Below are positions 50,347 to 60,577 of a stretch of DNA of 64,000 bases, in pieces. A program made the translations under genes and the position numbers. The notes under the pieces are model-generated. The model worked only from the letters and a program-made list of their open reading frames with translations. It was not told the DNA's origin and ran no database searches. This DNA is from Aureimonas sp. SA4125. GTDB lineage: Bacteria > Pseudomonadota > Alphaproteobacteria > Rhizobiales > Rhizobiaceae. The number at the start of each line of letters is the position of its first letter. Position 1 is the first letter of the stretch. The DNA lies in NCBI RefSeq assembly GCF_019973775.1, contig NZ_AP025032.1, forward strand, positions 2,480,001 through 2,544,000, in the 5' to 3' direction.

Positions 50347-50865
50347 TCAGGCCGCCTCGTCCTTCTTGGCATAAGCTGCGAACACGCGAGCCAGCTGAGC
50401 AGCTGGCGCGGCGACGACGGCTGCGATGCGGGTTGCCGGGGTCTGAATCATGCCCACCAGCTTGCCGCGCAGTTCGTCGAGCGACGGCAGCGAGGCAAGT
50501 GCCCGCACGCCATCCGCATCGAGTGTGGTCTTTCCCATCGAGCCGCCGAGGATGACGAGCTTGTCGTTCCCCTTGGCGTAATCGTTGGCGACCTTCGGTG
50601 CCGCGATCGGATCGCTTGAGTAAGCGATCAGTGTCTGGCCTTCGAAAAGTCCAGCGATCGGTTCGGCATCCGTGCCTTGAAGAGCGATCTTGGCAAGACG
50701 GTTCTTCGCGACTTTGACGGTGGCTCCCTGTGCACGCATCTTGGAACGAAGATCGTTCATCTGCGCGACGGTGAGACCGACATAGCGAGCCACCACGACA
50801 GCACCCGAGGCCTTGAAGGTCTCGTGAAGCTCCGTGACGAACTCGAGCTTTTCCGCTCTTTCCAC
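50347..50865 (-). CDS. rplJ: 50S ribosomal protein L10 (GTG start)
   Basis: 172 residues. The start is GTG at 50865-50863 with GGAGAGAGG upstream, giving [20 protein letters not shown]. Conserved [20 protein letters not shown] and [16 protein letters not shown], with the C-terminal helix that binds L7/L12 dimers. It begins after a 387-base gap from rplA, probably holding an autoregulatory leader. Confidence 0.97.
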   Translation of the reverse strand: MERAEKLEFVTELHETFKASGAVVVARYVGLTVAQMNDLRSKMRAQGATVKVAKNRLAKIALQGTDAEPIAGLFEGQTLIAYSSDPIAAPKVANDYAKGNDKLVILGGSMGKTTLDADGVRALASLPSLDELRGKLVGMIQTPATRIAAVVAAPAAQLARVFAAYAKKDEAA

Positions 50866-51252
50866 TGCCTCTCTCCAGTTAAGCGACCATTCGACGTGAA
50901 CGATCGCCGGTTGCCTTTAGCCACCCGGACCACCCGGGCGACGCTCGAGGATCCTGTCCCCTTGGCTGATCGCGAATTCCCGGGGGAACGCGCGGGTGAC
51001 ACAAGGCATTCGGAGGTTCGAACCAAAAGACCGGGCTCATCGCCCGGGAAAATCGGAACATTCCCCGTCTACTGCAGGCTTGTCGATTAAGACCTCTCGG
51101 CTTGCGCCTCGAAGTCGCCTGAAGTCTCGGACAGGTTGGAGAGCCGAAGCCCTCCTGCACCGGAACCGAAGTCCCGGATTGCGGTATAGGCGACGGGCCT
51201 TGGCCCGCCACCACACATCTTCGTGCCCGATCGAAGACCGGGCCGAGAGGCG
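50866..51252 (-). promoter_or_regulatory. 387-base rplA-rplJ spacer, probable L10 leader
   Basis: No gene was seen. In E. coli the leader in this place has a promoter and an mRNA site where the L10-L7/L12 complex represses translation. Visible here is a hairpin CCCGG/CCGGG with 5-nt loop (50924-50938) about 60 bases before the rplJ start. I could not assign a promoter or the L10 kink-turn site with confidence. Confidence 0.4.
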
Positions 51253-51954
<702 letters not shown>

Positions 51955-51958
51955 GGTC

Positions 51959-52387
51959 TCAGCCCACCACTTCCAGGCCCATGGAACGGGCCGAACCTTC
52001 GATCATCAGCATGGCCGAATCGATGTCGTTTGCGTTGAGGTCCTTGAGCTTGGCGGTCGCGATTTCGCGAACCTGCTCGCGCGTGACCGAGCCGGCGTTG
52101 ATCTTGCCGGGCTCCTTGGAGCCGGCGGTGAGACCAGCGGCCTTCTTCAGGAAGAAGCTCACCGGAGCCGTCTTCATCACGAAGGTGAAGGACTTGTCGG
52201 CGTAGTAGGTGATCACGACGGGGACGGGAGAACCCTTCTCCATTTCCTGCGTCTGGGCGTTGAACGCCTTGCAGAATTCCATGATGTTGATGCCGCGCTG
52301 ACCCAGCGCCGGACCGATCGGCGGGGACGGCGTCGCGGACGCCGCCTTGACCTGAAGCTTCAGCTGGCCTGCAATTTTTTTAGCCAT
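51959..52387 (-). CDS. rplK: 50S ribosomal protein L11
   Basis: 142 residues. The Pro-rich N-terminal linker ([20 protein letters not shown]), [11 protein letters not shown], and the rRNA-binding C-terminal half ([17 protein letters not shown]). With the 23S GTPase centre it signals RelA and factor binding. 200 bases after nusG. Confidence 0.98.
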   Translation of the reverse strand: MAKKIAGQLKLQVKAASATPSPPIGPALGQRGINIMEFCKAFNAQTQEMEKGSPVPVVITYYADKSFTFVMKTAPVSFFLKKAAGLTAGSKEPGKINAGSVTREQVREIATAKLKDLNANDIDSAMLMIEGSARSMGLEVVG

Positions 52388-52587
52388 TCGTTTCTGCCTT
52401 TTCGTTACGCCGCCTGCGATCGCCTAAAACGATGCTGGGACGGCGGGTCGCCCAGGGCGACACTATCGCAGTTGCGCGGTACGGCCCGTTCCGGCGGCTA
52501 AACCGGACCTACCTCCCGCACGGGTGATGGAGATGCGCCGCTCGCGCAGCGCCCAACGCCGCAGCAGCGGCACCAGGCCTCCTTCGA

Positions 52588-53118
52588 TCAGACCTTTTCG
52601 ACCTGACTGAATTCCAGATCCACCGGCGTCGCACGCCCGAAGATCGATACTTCCACCTTGAGGCGCGCCCGCTCCTGATCGACTTCCTGCACCGTACCGT
52701 TGAACGATGCGAAGGGGCCGTCGGAGACCCGGACCTGTTCCCCGATATCGAAGGAAACTGTCGTCTTGGGCCGCTCCACGCCTTCCTGAACCTGCATCAG
52801 GATCTGGCTGGCCTCGGTCTCGGAAATCGCCACCGGCCGATTGTCGGGACCGAGGAACCCGGTTACCTTCGGCGTGTTCTTGATCATCGAAAAGACTTCG
52901 TCGGTCAGCTCCGCCTTGACGAGAACATAACCGGGAAAGAACTTCCGCTCAGCATCGACCTTGCGGCCACGCCTGACCTCGACGACCTTCTCGGTCGGCA
53001 CCAGGATCTTCTCGAACTTGTCGGACAGCCCCTTCTGCCGGGCCTGTTCCTCGATCGATTCGGCCACCTTCTTTTCAAAATTGGAATAGGCCTGAACGAT
53101 GTACCAGCGAGCCGTCAT
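52588..53118 (-). CDS. nusG: Transcription termination/antitermination protein NusG
   Basis: 176 residues. N-terminal NGN domain (RWYIVQAYSNFEKKVAESIE, FFPGYVLVKAELTDEVFSMI) and C-terminal KOW domain (GEQVRVSDGPFASFNGTVQE). It joins RNA polymerase to Rho or, through S10, to the ribosome. 22 bases after secE. Confidence 0.98.
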   Translation of the reverse strand: MTARWYIVQAYSNFEKKVAESIEEQARQKGLSDKFEKILVPTEKVVEVRRGRKVDAERKFFPGYVLVKAELTDEVFSMIKNTPKVTGFLGPDNRPVAISETEASQILMQVQEGVERPKTTVSFDIGEQVRVSDGPFASFNGTVQEVDQERARLKVEVSIFGRATPVDLEFSQVEKV

Positions 53119-53140
53119 GAAATTTCAATGTCTCCGAATG

Positions 53141-53341
53141 TCAGAAGCTCGCGCCTTGAATCAGGCTCATCGCATAGCCGAAAAAAAGGTCGGCCAGGAA
53201 AAAGAACACGGAGGCAAAGGCCACCATGACCAGCACCATGATCGTCGAAATGAACGTTTCGCGCCGCGACGGCCAGGTGACCTTCGCGGTCTCCGCGCGG
53301 ACCTGCTGAATGAAGGCGAACGGACTGGTCTTGGAAGCCAT
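53141..53341 (-). CDS. secE: Preprotein translocase subunit SecE
   Basis: 66 residues, the short form with one membrane helix. The amphipathic part FIQQVRAETAKVTWPSRRET is the SecE signature, followed by a hydrophobic helix (STIMVLVMVAFASVFFFLAD). It clamps SecY in the membrane. ATG 53341. It is 202 bases after tRNA-Trp and 22 before nusG. Confidence 0.97.
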   Translation of the reverse strand: MASKTSPFAFIQQVRAETAKVTWPSRRETFISTIMVLVMVAFASVFFFLADLFFGYAMSLIQGASF

Positions 53342-53543
53342 GCAACGCTCACAACCATAGGCGCGTAGAGGCTGACCATCAGCCTCACGCGCCACTGTTT
53401 CAGATATTGTGCCTGATATATCCGCCCGACGACCGATTCACAAGCCCCGGCAAACGTCAAATGTTAATATCGGATATGTCAGCCGGTGCTTGATCCGGCG
53501 CTTGATCCGGAAGGCCACGATGCCGACGTCAGTCGGCGGGGCC

Positions 53544-53619
<76 letters not shown>

Positions 53620-53636
53620 TCGCCTCGGCAAGACAC

Positions 53637-53665
53637 CGCATAATGAACCCCGGAAGAATTGGCAA
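53637..53665 (-). promoter_or_regulatory. Candidate promoter of tRNA-Trp-secE-nusG
   Basis: On the minus strand TTGCCA (53665-53660), a 17-base spacer and TATGCG (53642-53637), ending 17 bases before the 5' end of tRNA-Trp. The -10 match is modest; the position is what a tRNA promoter should have. Confidence 0.4.
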
Positions 53666-53691
53666 GGGTCTAAAGCGGAGCCTCTATCGGA

Positions 53692-54576
53692 TCAGGTGGC
53701 TCCCGGACCGCTTTCCGTGCTGGCCCGCGCATCGGCCAGTTTCTGTTTGCGCGTCTTCGGCTTCAGGAGAAGGAGATTGCGGCGCAAAACACGCTGCCAG
53801 CGGGTAACCGAGAGAAGCCCGTCGATAGCGGTATCCGCCTCGTTCAGCCTTCCCGCCAGTACGTCGGACGCGACGAGGACGATGTCCTGCGCGGCAATCT
53901 CGGGAAAGCGCCTGGCGATTCGCGCCAGATCGCCTTCGGGAGCTTCGTCCCCGACGAGGCTGATCCGTCCGGTCTGGGCCAGGAGACGCTGGACGGTCTG
54001 CTCGAAGGTCCAATCGTGGATGCGAAACAGCTTCCAGTCCTGACTGCGCTGCCCCGAAAATCCCACCAGCGAAATCCTGCCGGGAAGCCGCTGCTCGGCC
54101 AGCCAGAGAGCGAGGGCGAAGCCGCTGCTGGGCAGCCGGCCCCGGGGGTAAAATCCCTCGAAGTGGCGCGATAGATCGAGGAAACCGGCCGCGCTGCCGG
54201 CGAACTCGTCGGCGCCGCTGAAGCGCTCGCTGGCTGCCGCCTTCAGGTTCAGGATGCCAGTAAAGCCAGGGGGCCGAAAATAACCGACGACCGTCTCCAC
54301 CTCGCGGCGATAGACGATGTTCGCTCCGGCCTCGCTGCTGCGGGCGACCAGCAGCGCGGCACCGCCGAAGGGCGCGGAGAGAACCTTGTAGACCTTGTTG
54401 AAGAAGACGAAGAGCGCGCCCGGCCCGAACTGCGCGCAGAGCGCCGCCATGTCGACCTTGTCGCTGTTGGCGACCAGAACGATGTCGCCATATCCGGCGA
54501 AGAAGCTGGCCCAGCCGTCGGCATCCACCGGCAGCGCGGCGGCCGTCTTCGCCCTCGACTGCCCCGCCTCAGGCAA
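53692..54576 (-). CDS. Putative glycan-modifying transferase, sialyltransferase-like
   Basis: 294 residues if it starts at TTG 54576, 36 bases after the glycosyltransferase gene upstream; no good ribosome-binding site is seen, and a later GTG or ATG start is possible. A hydrophobic Rossmann-type strand (GDIVLVANSDKVD) comes first. The second half has PSSGFALALWLAEQRLPGR (PSSG at 149-152), then ISLVGFSGQ and RIHDWTFEQTVQ (His187-Asp188). This order resembles the Ser/Gly and His motifs of bacterial sialyltransferase-like (GT29/GT42-type) proteins, but the family call is uncertain. Likely role: transfer of a sugar to surface polysaccharide. It shares this motif order with the gene at 56557. Confidence 0.65.
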   Translation of the reverse strand: MPEAGQSRAKTAAALPVDADGWASFFAGYGDIVLVANSDKVDMAALCAQFGPGALFVFFNKVYKVLSAPFGGAALLVARSSEAGANIVYRREVETVVGYFRPPGFTGILNLKAAASERFSGADEFAGSAAGFLDLSRHFEGFYPRGRLPSSGFALALWLAEQRLPGRISLVGFSGQRSQDWKLFRIHDWTFEQTVQRLLAQTGRISLVGDEAPEGDLARIARRFPEIAAQDIVLVASDVLAGRLNEADTAIDGLLSVTRWQRVLRRNLLLLKPKTRKQKLADARASTESGPGAT

Positions 54577-54612
54577 AGCCGCGCCGCCCGCGGAGGTCGG
54601 CCGGTTTCGGCT

Positions 54613-55308
54613 TCACGCGTCGCCGCGCTGCTGCACATGCAGCGTGCGGTCGCGCATGGCGAACCATTCGTCGGCATAGTCGTCGTTGCGATACTCGTCG
54701 AAATACGGACCGCCATCGGTGAAATGGATGTTCTTGGCAGCCGGATCGTGGTCGTATTCGTTCACCAGCCAGTTCCAGCTTGCGGGCAGCTCGCCGATCA
54801 GGTTGTCGTCACCCAGCCACTTGAACTGGTGCAGTTCGAGCCCGGTGGCGGTGTTGACATAGTCGGTCGTCAGCGCCTGGCATCTCGCGTTGTTGAACAA
54901 CACGAAGCTCGACCAGTTCTTCTTTTCGTATTTGGTCTGCGTCTGTCCCAGAAACTTGGTCTCGACCTTGGGCTGGTAGTCGTGCTTGACGCACATCACC
55001 GCATAGCGGTCGTCGCGCAGGGCCCAGAGCTCGGCAATGTCGACGCGCATCAGCATGTCGCAGTCCATGAACAGGCTCCAGCCCTGAAAGCCGCTGAGCG
55101 CCGGAACGAGAAAGCGGGAGAAGGAAAATTCGGTCGTCTGCAGCGCATTGCGCTCGCGCGTGAACGTCTTTTCCAGGTGCGGCAGCACGATCGGCGTGAA
55201 CGACACCGGCATCGAGGCGTGCTCGATCACACTCTGAGCGAGCACGTGGTAGGCGACGACCTCTTTGGAATCGAATCCGATGAAGACGCGGGCGGTATCG
55301 ATGGTCAA
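54613..55308 (-). CDS. Glycosyltransferase with DxD motif (GT-A fold, GT8-like)
   Basis: 231 residues from TTG 55308, with GGAGAA six bases upstream. The start gives RVFIGFDSKEVVAYHVLAQS, typical of this bacterial glycosyltransferase group. A DxD metal/nucleotide-sugar motif is in LFMDCDMLMRVD (Asp82-Asp84). C-terminal WLGDDNLIGELPASWNWLVN and NIHFTDGGPYFDEY fit acceptor-side loops of the group. Cytoplasmic, no membrane helix. Sugar and acceptor are unknown; LPS core or capsule is the likeliest context. First gene of the leftward pair. Confidence 0.8.
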   Translation of the reverse strand: MTIDTARVFIGFDSKEVVAYHVLAQSVIEHASMPVSFTPIVLPHLEKTFTRERNALQTTEFSFSRFLVPALSGFQGWSLFMDCDMLMRVDIAELWALRDDRYAVMCVKHDYQPKVETKFLGQTQTKYEKKNWSSFVLFNNARCQALTTDYVNTATGLELHQFKWLGDDNLIGELPASWNWLVNEYDHDPAAKNIHFTDGGPYFDEYRNDDYADEWFAMRDRTLHVQQRGDA

Positions 55309-55540
55309 GGTGACTTCTCCCCATGCATGCGCTGGACCGCTCCCGCATCGAGCCCGCCGGCGGGCGCCCTGTGCGTGCGGTCTGGAAGCACGTTACGCCG
55401 GCTGCGTGGTGTGCCGGCGAACGGCCGACTCATTAGGACAATTGGGAATTGGCCTCAAGCCGGTTTATCGGCTAGCAGAACGGGCCCAGCTGCGGTCGGC
55501 CACACGGGCCGAGCCGGCTTGGAGAAGCGAAGGACGGGAC

Positions 55541-56560
55541 ATGGATCAAACGGTCGCACCGACGCTGCCGGAAATCATCGCCGAGAAACGCCACTCCACA
55601 TGGCACAAGTTTCGGATCTGGCTGAGGACGCGAAACGCCCTGCACAACGCGCGCTTCGGCGAAGATGCCTTTGCCGACTTCGAGGCTGGCGTCACCGGAT
55701 CCTACCCCCGGGAAGGCGGCGGCGGCATCATCCTGGCGGCCTGCGACGATCTCTATTACTGGCGGTTCGCCATCACGCTGCTGTTGTCGATCGAGGATCA
55801 GGGCGAGCATCAGCAGGTGCACCTGCATCTGTGCCGTCCCAGCGCCGAGACGCTGCGCCACATCCGCGGCCTGCCAGCGTTGCTAAACCACGTCGAGCTT
55901 ACCTGGACAGCGGATGAATGCCGGTTGGCGGAACGGCTGCAGTTTCGGACGGTCTATCTCGCCTCGGCGCGTTTTCTGATCGCCGCGGTGGTGATGCGCG
56001 AGGCCAAGGCGCCGATCCTCTGCATCGATGTGGATGCCATCGCCGTCAAGCCGGTCTGGCCGGCCTATGCCGAGGTCCAGCAGCGCGGCGATGCGGTTTT
56101 GATCCAGCGAACGGAAGAACGCAGCGTCAGCCGCCGGCTTCGCGCCGGCGCGGTCGGCTTCAACCCGACGCCGGCAGGACAGCGCTATGTCTCCGCCGTC
56201 GGGCGTTCGATCACCTCGATCTTCGCCATTCGGCCGCGGTACCACCTGGATCAGATCGTCCTCTACTACCTCATGAGGGACATGAAGAAACGGGAACAAC
56301 TGAGCGTCGCAGATATGCCGGGGCCCCTTTCCGACTTCGATTTCACGTCGGATGCGGTCATCTGGATGGCCAAGGGCTGGGCGGTGAAGAACTCCGACCA
56401 GTATGGCGATGCCAAGCGGGCCGTCGATGCTCGCTTTCCCCAAGTGACGCAGTCCCCCTTCCCCACGGACGCCCCTATCGGCTTGTCGGATCCGGGCTCG
56501 CATGTCAGAAGCGACGGCCGATCCACTCCCCCGGAACCGCGTATCTACAGCACGAAATGA
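55541..56560 (+). CDS. Putative glycosyltransferase with DxD motif
   Basis: 339 residues from ATG 55541 with AGGACGGG upstream. A central strand and DxD-like motif (APILCIDVDAIAVKPVW, Asp163-Asp165) suggest a GT-A glycosyltransferase; before it GGIILAACDDLYYWRFAITL looks like the first nucleotide-binding strand, and after it GAVGFNPTPAGQRYV and HLDQIVLYYLMRD are acceptor-side motifs of this type. A weak promoter is possible at 55442-55471 (TTGGGA, 18 bases, TATCGG). Its stop overlaps the next gene's ATG (ATGA). Sugar and acceptor unknown. Confidence 0.72.
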   Translation: MDQTVAPTLPEIIAEKRHSTWHKFRIWLRTRNALHNARFGEDAFADFEAGVTGSYPREGGGGIILAACDDLYYWRFAITLLLSIEDQGEHQQVHLHLCRPSAETLRHIRGLPALLNHVELTWTADECRLAERLQFRTVYLASARFLIAAVVMREAKAPILCIDVDAIAVKPVWPAYAEVQQRGDAVLIQRTEERSVSRRLRAGAVGFNPTPAGQRYVSAVGRSITSIFAIRPRYHLDQIVLYYLMRDMKKREQLSVADMPGPLSDFDFTSDAVIWMAKGWAVKNSDQYGDAKRAVDARFPQVTQSPFPTDAPIGLSDPGSHVRSDGRSTPPEPRIYSTK

Positions 56561-57303
56561 CGCAACCCATGCTCCATCACGACAACGAGCCTTTGCCGGG
56601 ACCCTTGTCGACGGCGTCCCATGTCGGGGAAGAGAAGCTCTTTGCGAAAGACCGGTTCATCGCCCGGCATAGCCGCTTTCTCGATCGGCTCGGCATCCGC
56701 GATCAGCCCTGGCTGATCTTCGGCTCCGCCCCGGAGCCGACGGTACCGGACGCCCTGCGCGAAGGCTATGCGCGGATCGACATCAACAATGCCGGTCGAT
56801 CGGCAGCCCTCCTCGGTCTTGGGTGCGCCGACCTCACCATCCGGGCCAAGAAGAAGTCGTGGCAGGAGCACCCGCATCTCGACACGCGGGGGCTGCTGTG
56901 GATCCATACCGCGCCGGAGATTTTCCTTCGGATGCTCCTCCTGCCCAAGCCGTACGACCATATCGGCTGCATCGCTGCCCTGCGCCGGCGCGACCGGGAA
57001 GCCGTGGTCACCCATGTCAGTGGTGCCTCGGTCGAGGCGATCGGCGATCTCGGCAAGGTAACGAACGGCGTGGCGGCGATCTGCTACGGCCTGCTTCTGG
57101 GCGTGCCGAAAATCGTCGTTGCCGGCGTGTCACTGTCCAAGGTCGGCCATTCCTACGACGATCTCGGCCGCGTCCGCCGCCAGACGGATGAAGACAGCTT
57201 CATTCTCGACAGGTTGAAGGACCATCCTCGACTGTTCACGACCGAAGCAGACCTTGCACGCGACAGCGGTCTTCGGCTTTGGGATGCTGAAGGCGCAGGC
57301 TGA
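56557..57303 (+). CDS. Putative sialyltransferase-like protein
   Basis: 248 residues, start overlapping the preceding stop (ATGA), so translation is coupled. N-terminal PWLIFGSAPEPTVPDALREG is a glycine-turn nucleotide-binding start, then ARIDINNAGRSAALLGLGCA. The conserved core VTNGVAAICYGLLLGVPKIV (TNG 169-171), VAGVSLSKVGHSY and the late DEDSFILDRLKDHPRLFTTE match the layout of GT42/GT29-like proteins. Not enough to name a reaction. It is probably distantly related to the gene at 53692-54576, with which it shares motif order. Confidence 0.65.
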   Translation: MTQPMLHHDNEPLPGPLSTASHVGEEKLFAKDRFIARHSRFLDRLGIRDQPWLIFGSAPEPTVPDALREGYARIDINNAGRSAALLGLGCADLTIRAKKKSWQEHPHLDTRGLLWIHTAPEIFLRMLLLPKPYDHIGCIAALRRRDREAVVTHVSGASVEAIGDLGKVTNGVAAICYGLLLGVPKIVVAGVSLSKVGHSYDDLGRVRRQTDEDSFILDRLKDHPRLFTTEADLARDSGLRLWDAEGAG

Positions 57304-57844
57304 GGATCGACGCCGCCTCAGGGCTCAAGACGAGCGCCGCAGACATTTCGTCCGGCAGACAAGGGTGCAGTCCGCCTCCACGTTTGCCTCCTGCCGGGTG
57401 GAGAGCCAAAGCGTGACTCCGAACCCGAGCTAGTCGAGATCGTCGCAAGCGACGAGCACGACTCCTTCGCACTCCATCATGGATACTTGCCCAGATGCGC
57501 CGCCGGGAGACCGTTGCGGTATCTGCGCCGGGCAGGCCGGGCGAAACGGAACCAGGTGCGGTGCAGCACTCACGCGCAGACCACCACGAGTACCTTTTTG
57601 CGTCACACCTCTTTCGGCGACCGTCGGCCCTCCAGGCGGCGACGTGCTCTCATCTGGCGGTTCTGGCATCCGATTTTCGACGCCGCAACATACCGCCTCA
57701 CGAAAACTGCCTGGGCTTCAGAGAGGCCTCACAGTTTCTCGCAGTGACAAAAAAAAAACGGGCCCCGAAGGGCCCGTCTGGAACTTCATCAAACGGAACG
57801 GGGAAGCCCGGTCCTCATAGGAAGGGCCGCCCCCGATCTTCCAG
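57304..57844. other. 541-base gap between the glycosyltransferase block and tuf copy 2
   Basis: Apart from the tuf terminator at 57750-57777, nothing was recognised. Short frames on both strands (for example 57430-57669 minus) are Pro/Arg/Ser-rich without start signals and look like chance frames. No inverted or direct repeats marking an insertion border were seen. Confidence 0.4.
57750..57777 (-). terminator. Strong intrinsic terminator after tuf copy 2
   Basis: On the minus strand ACGGGCCC pairs with GGGCCCGT around a TTCG tetraloop and is followed directly by a run of at least 8 T. It lies 67 bases beyond the tuf stop. It insulates tuf from the converging plus-strand glycan genes. Confidence 0.9.
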
Positions 57845-59020
<1,176 letters not shown>

Positions 59021-59059
59021 TCCGGGGTACCCTTGAAGAACATTTGCGAATGAGGCCGC

Positions 59060-59088
59060 GACATAGAGACTTGGCCGGGGAAACACAA
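59060..59088 (-). promoter_or_regulatory. Candidate promoter of tuf copy 2
   Basis: On the minus strand TTGTGT (59088-59083), a 17-base spacer and TATGTC (59065-59060), 39 bases before the ATG, in the tRNA-Gly to tuf gap. Co-transcription with the upstream tRNAs is equally possible. Confidence 0.4.
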
Positions 59089-59145
59089 GCGCCCGCGTCA
59101 AAACACGGGTGGCGTTGTCCAACTATCGCGTCGGGATGAGAGGGC

Positions 59146-59219
59146 TGGAGCGGGTAGCGGGAATCGAACCCGCATATTCAGCTTGGAAGGCTGCTGCTCT
59201 ACCACTGAGCTATACCCGC
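59146..59219 (-). tRNA. tRNA-Gly(TCC)
   Basis: 74 nt including CCA. Acceptor GCGGGTA pairs with TACCCGC; the anticodon loop TTCCAAG gives anticodon TCC. It is 59 bases after tRNA-Tyr and 125 before tuf copy 2. Confidence 0.95.
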
Positions 59220-59278
59220 ATGCCAGATCCGGCGAGATAACGCCGGCATTCGAGATCCGGCGGGCAGCCGGCAGGTTA

Positions 59279-59362
59279 TGGTGGAGGGAGTTGGATTTGA
59301 ACCAACGTAGGCGAACCAACGGATTTACAGTCCGTCCCCTTTAACCACTCGGGCATCCCTCC
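59279..59362 (-). tRNA. tRNA-Tyr(GTA)
   Basis: 84 nt including CCA. Acceptor GGAGGGA pairs with TCCCTCC; the anticodon stem CGGA/TCCG holds CTGTAAA, giving anticodon GTA. The long variable arm expected for bacterial tRNA-Tyr is present. Confidence 0.95.
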
Positions 59363-59549
59363 ATAACCGCTGCCGAAAGACAAGCCCCAGCACCGATCGA
59401 AAGACGCGGTTCGAGCTGCCGAAGCAGCTCCGTCTTCCGGGCGGCGTTATGCAGAGCCTTCCCCCCGCTGTCAATCGCTGCCGCAGCAGAAGCCTGAGAT
59501 GGTGCGCGAATAAGATTGAGCCGGGGCACCGCCTTCGATAGACAGGCGC

Positions 59550-60410
59550 ATGACCAAAGATCACAAGAGCCACACGCCCAAGGACAGTCACTACGCCACG
59601 CTGCGTCGCAGTTTTCGCGATGCCAAGGCGGGCGGCAAGCCGGAATCGGGTGGCAAGCCTGTCGCACCGGCGCGCCCTTCCCATCCCGGCCGCCCCGGCC
59701 CGGAAGACAGGGTGCGCCTGTACGGGCTGCACACCGTTGCCGCGGCGCTCGGCAACCCGAACCGCAAGCTGCACCGCCTGCTCGTCACCCGCAACGCGCT
59801 GACCCGCCTCGAACTGGCCGACGAGGATGCCCCCTGCCCGATGGAGATCGTCGAGCCCCGCGCGCTCGACGTCGAGCTCGGCAGTGATGCCGTGCACCAG
59901 GGCGTGATGCTGGAAGCCGACCCGCTGGCCGGCCACGCGCTCGCCGACCTCGGCGATTCGGTGCTCGTCCTCGTCCTTGATCAGGTCACCGATCCTCACA
60001 ATGTCGGCGCCATCCTGCGCTCGGCGGCGGCCTTCGGCGCTGGCGCCATCGTCACGACGTCGCGCCATTCGCCGCAGGAGTCAGGCGTTCTCGCCAAGGC
60101 CGCCTCAGGGGCGCTGGAGCTCGTTCCCTACATCCAGGTGGTCAATCTCGCGGACGCGCTCGGAACCCTCGCCAAGCGCGGCTACCAGACCGTCGGGCTC
60201 GATTCGGATGGCGGCACGGCGCTGGAGACCGCCTTTGCCGGCGAAAAGATCGCGCTGGTCCTCGGCGCCGAGGGCAAGGGGCTGAGGCAGAAGACGCGCG
60301 ACACGGTCGACGTGCTGGCGCGGCTCGAGGTTCCCGGCGAGATCCGGTCGCTGAACGTGTCCAACGCCGCTGCCGTATCCCTCTACGCTGCCCGGCGCTT
60401 TCTCGCCTGA
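59550..60410 (+). CDS. rlmB: TrmH-family RNA 2'-O-methyltransferase (RlmB type)
   Basis: 286 residues. A Lys/Gly/Pro-rich tail of about 50 residues, probably disordered, is followed by a substrate-binding domain (VRLYGLHTVAAALGNPNRKL) and a SPOUT knot domain (LVLDQVTDPHNVGAILRSAA, IALVLGAEGKGLRQKT, SLNVSNAAAVSLYAAR). RlmB methylates a guanosine of 23S rRNA; the motifs show the family, and the exact target is inferred from the overall likeness. Divergent from the tRNA-Tyr-Gly-tuf unit, a conserved neighbourhood in the order. Confidence 0.88.
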   Translation: MTKDHKSHTPKDSHYATLRRSFRDAKAGGKPESGGKPVAPARPSHPGRPGPEDRVRLYGLHTVAAALGNPNRKLHRLLVTRNALTRLELADEDAPCPMEIVEPRALDVELGSDAVHQGVMLEADPLAGHALADLGDSVLVLVLDQVTDPHNVGAILRSAAAFGAGAIVTTSRHSPQESGVLAKAASGALELVPYIQVVNLADALGTLAKRGYQTVGLDSDGGTALETAFAGEKIALVLGAEGKGLRQKTRDTVDVLARLEVPGEIRSLNVSNAAAVSLYAARRFLA

Positions 60411-60577
60411 GGCTTAGGCTCCAGACGGCGCAGGCGCATCTCTGTGCCTCGACCAGGGCGTTGCGCGAACCTGGTCCGGCGCGGCGCTGCGGTCGTCGTG
60501 GTGGCGCCTTATCCCACGTGCCCGTAATTTTGCCATGCTGGCGAGGTCGGACAACGGCGACACCGCGGAGAAGCAGC

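Noticed and set aside
57430..57669. 79-codon minus-strand frame between the glycan block and tuf copy 2
   Set aside because: Pro/Gly/Ser-rich low-quality translation without start signal, interrupted context, no recognisable family.
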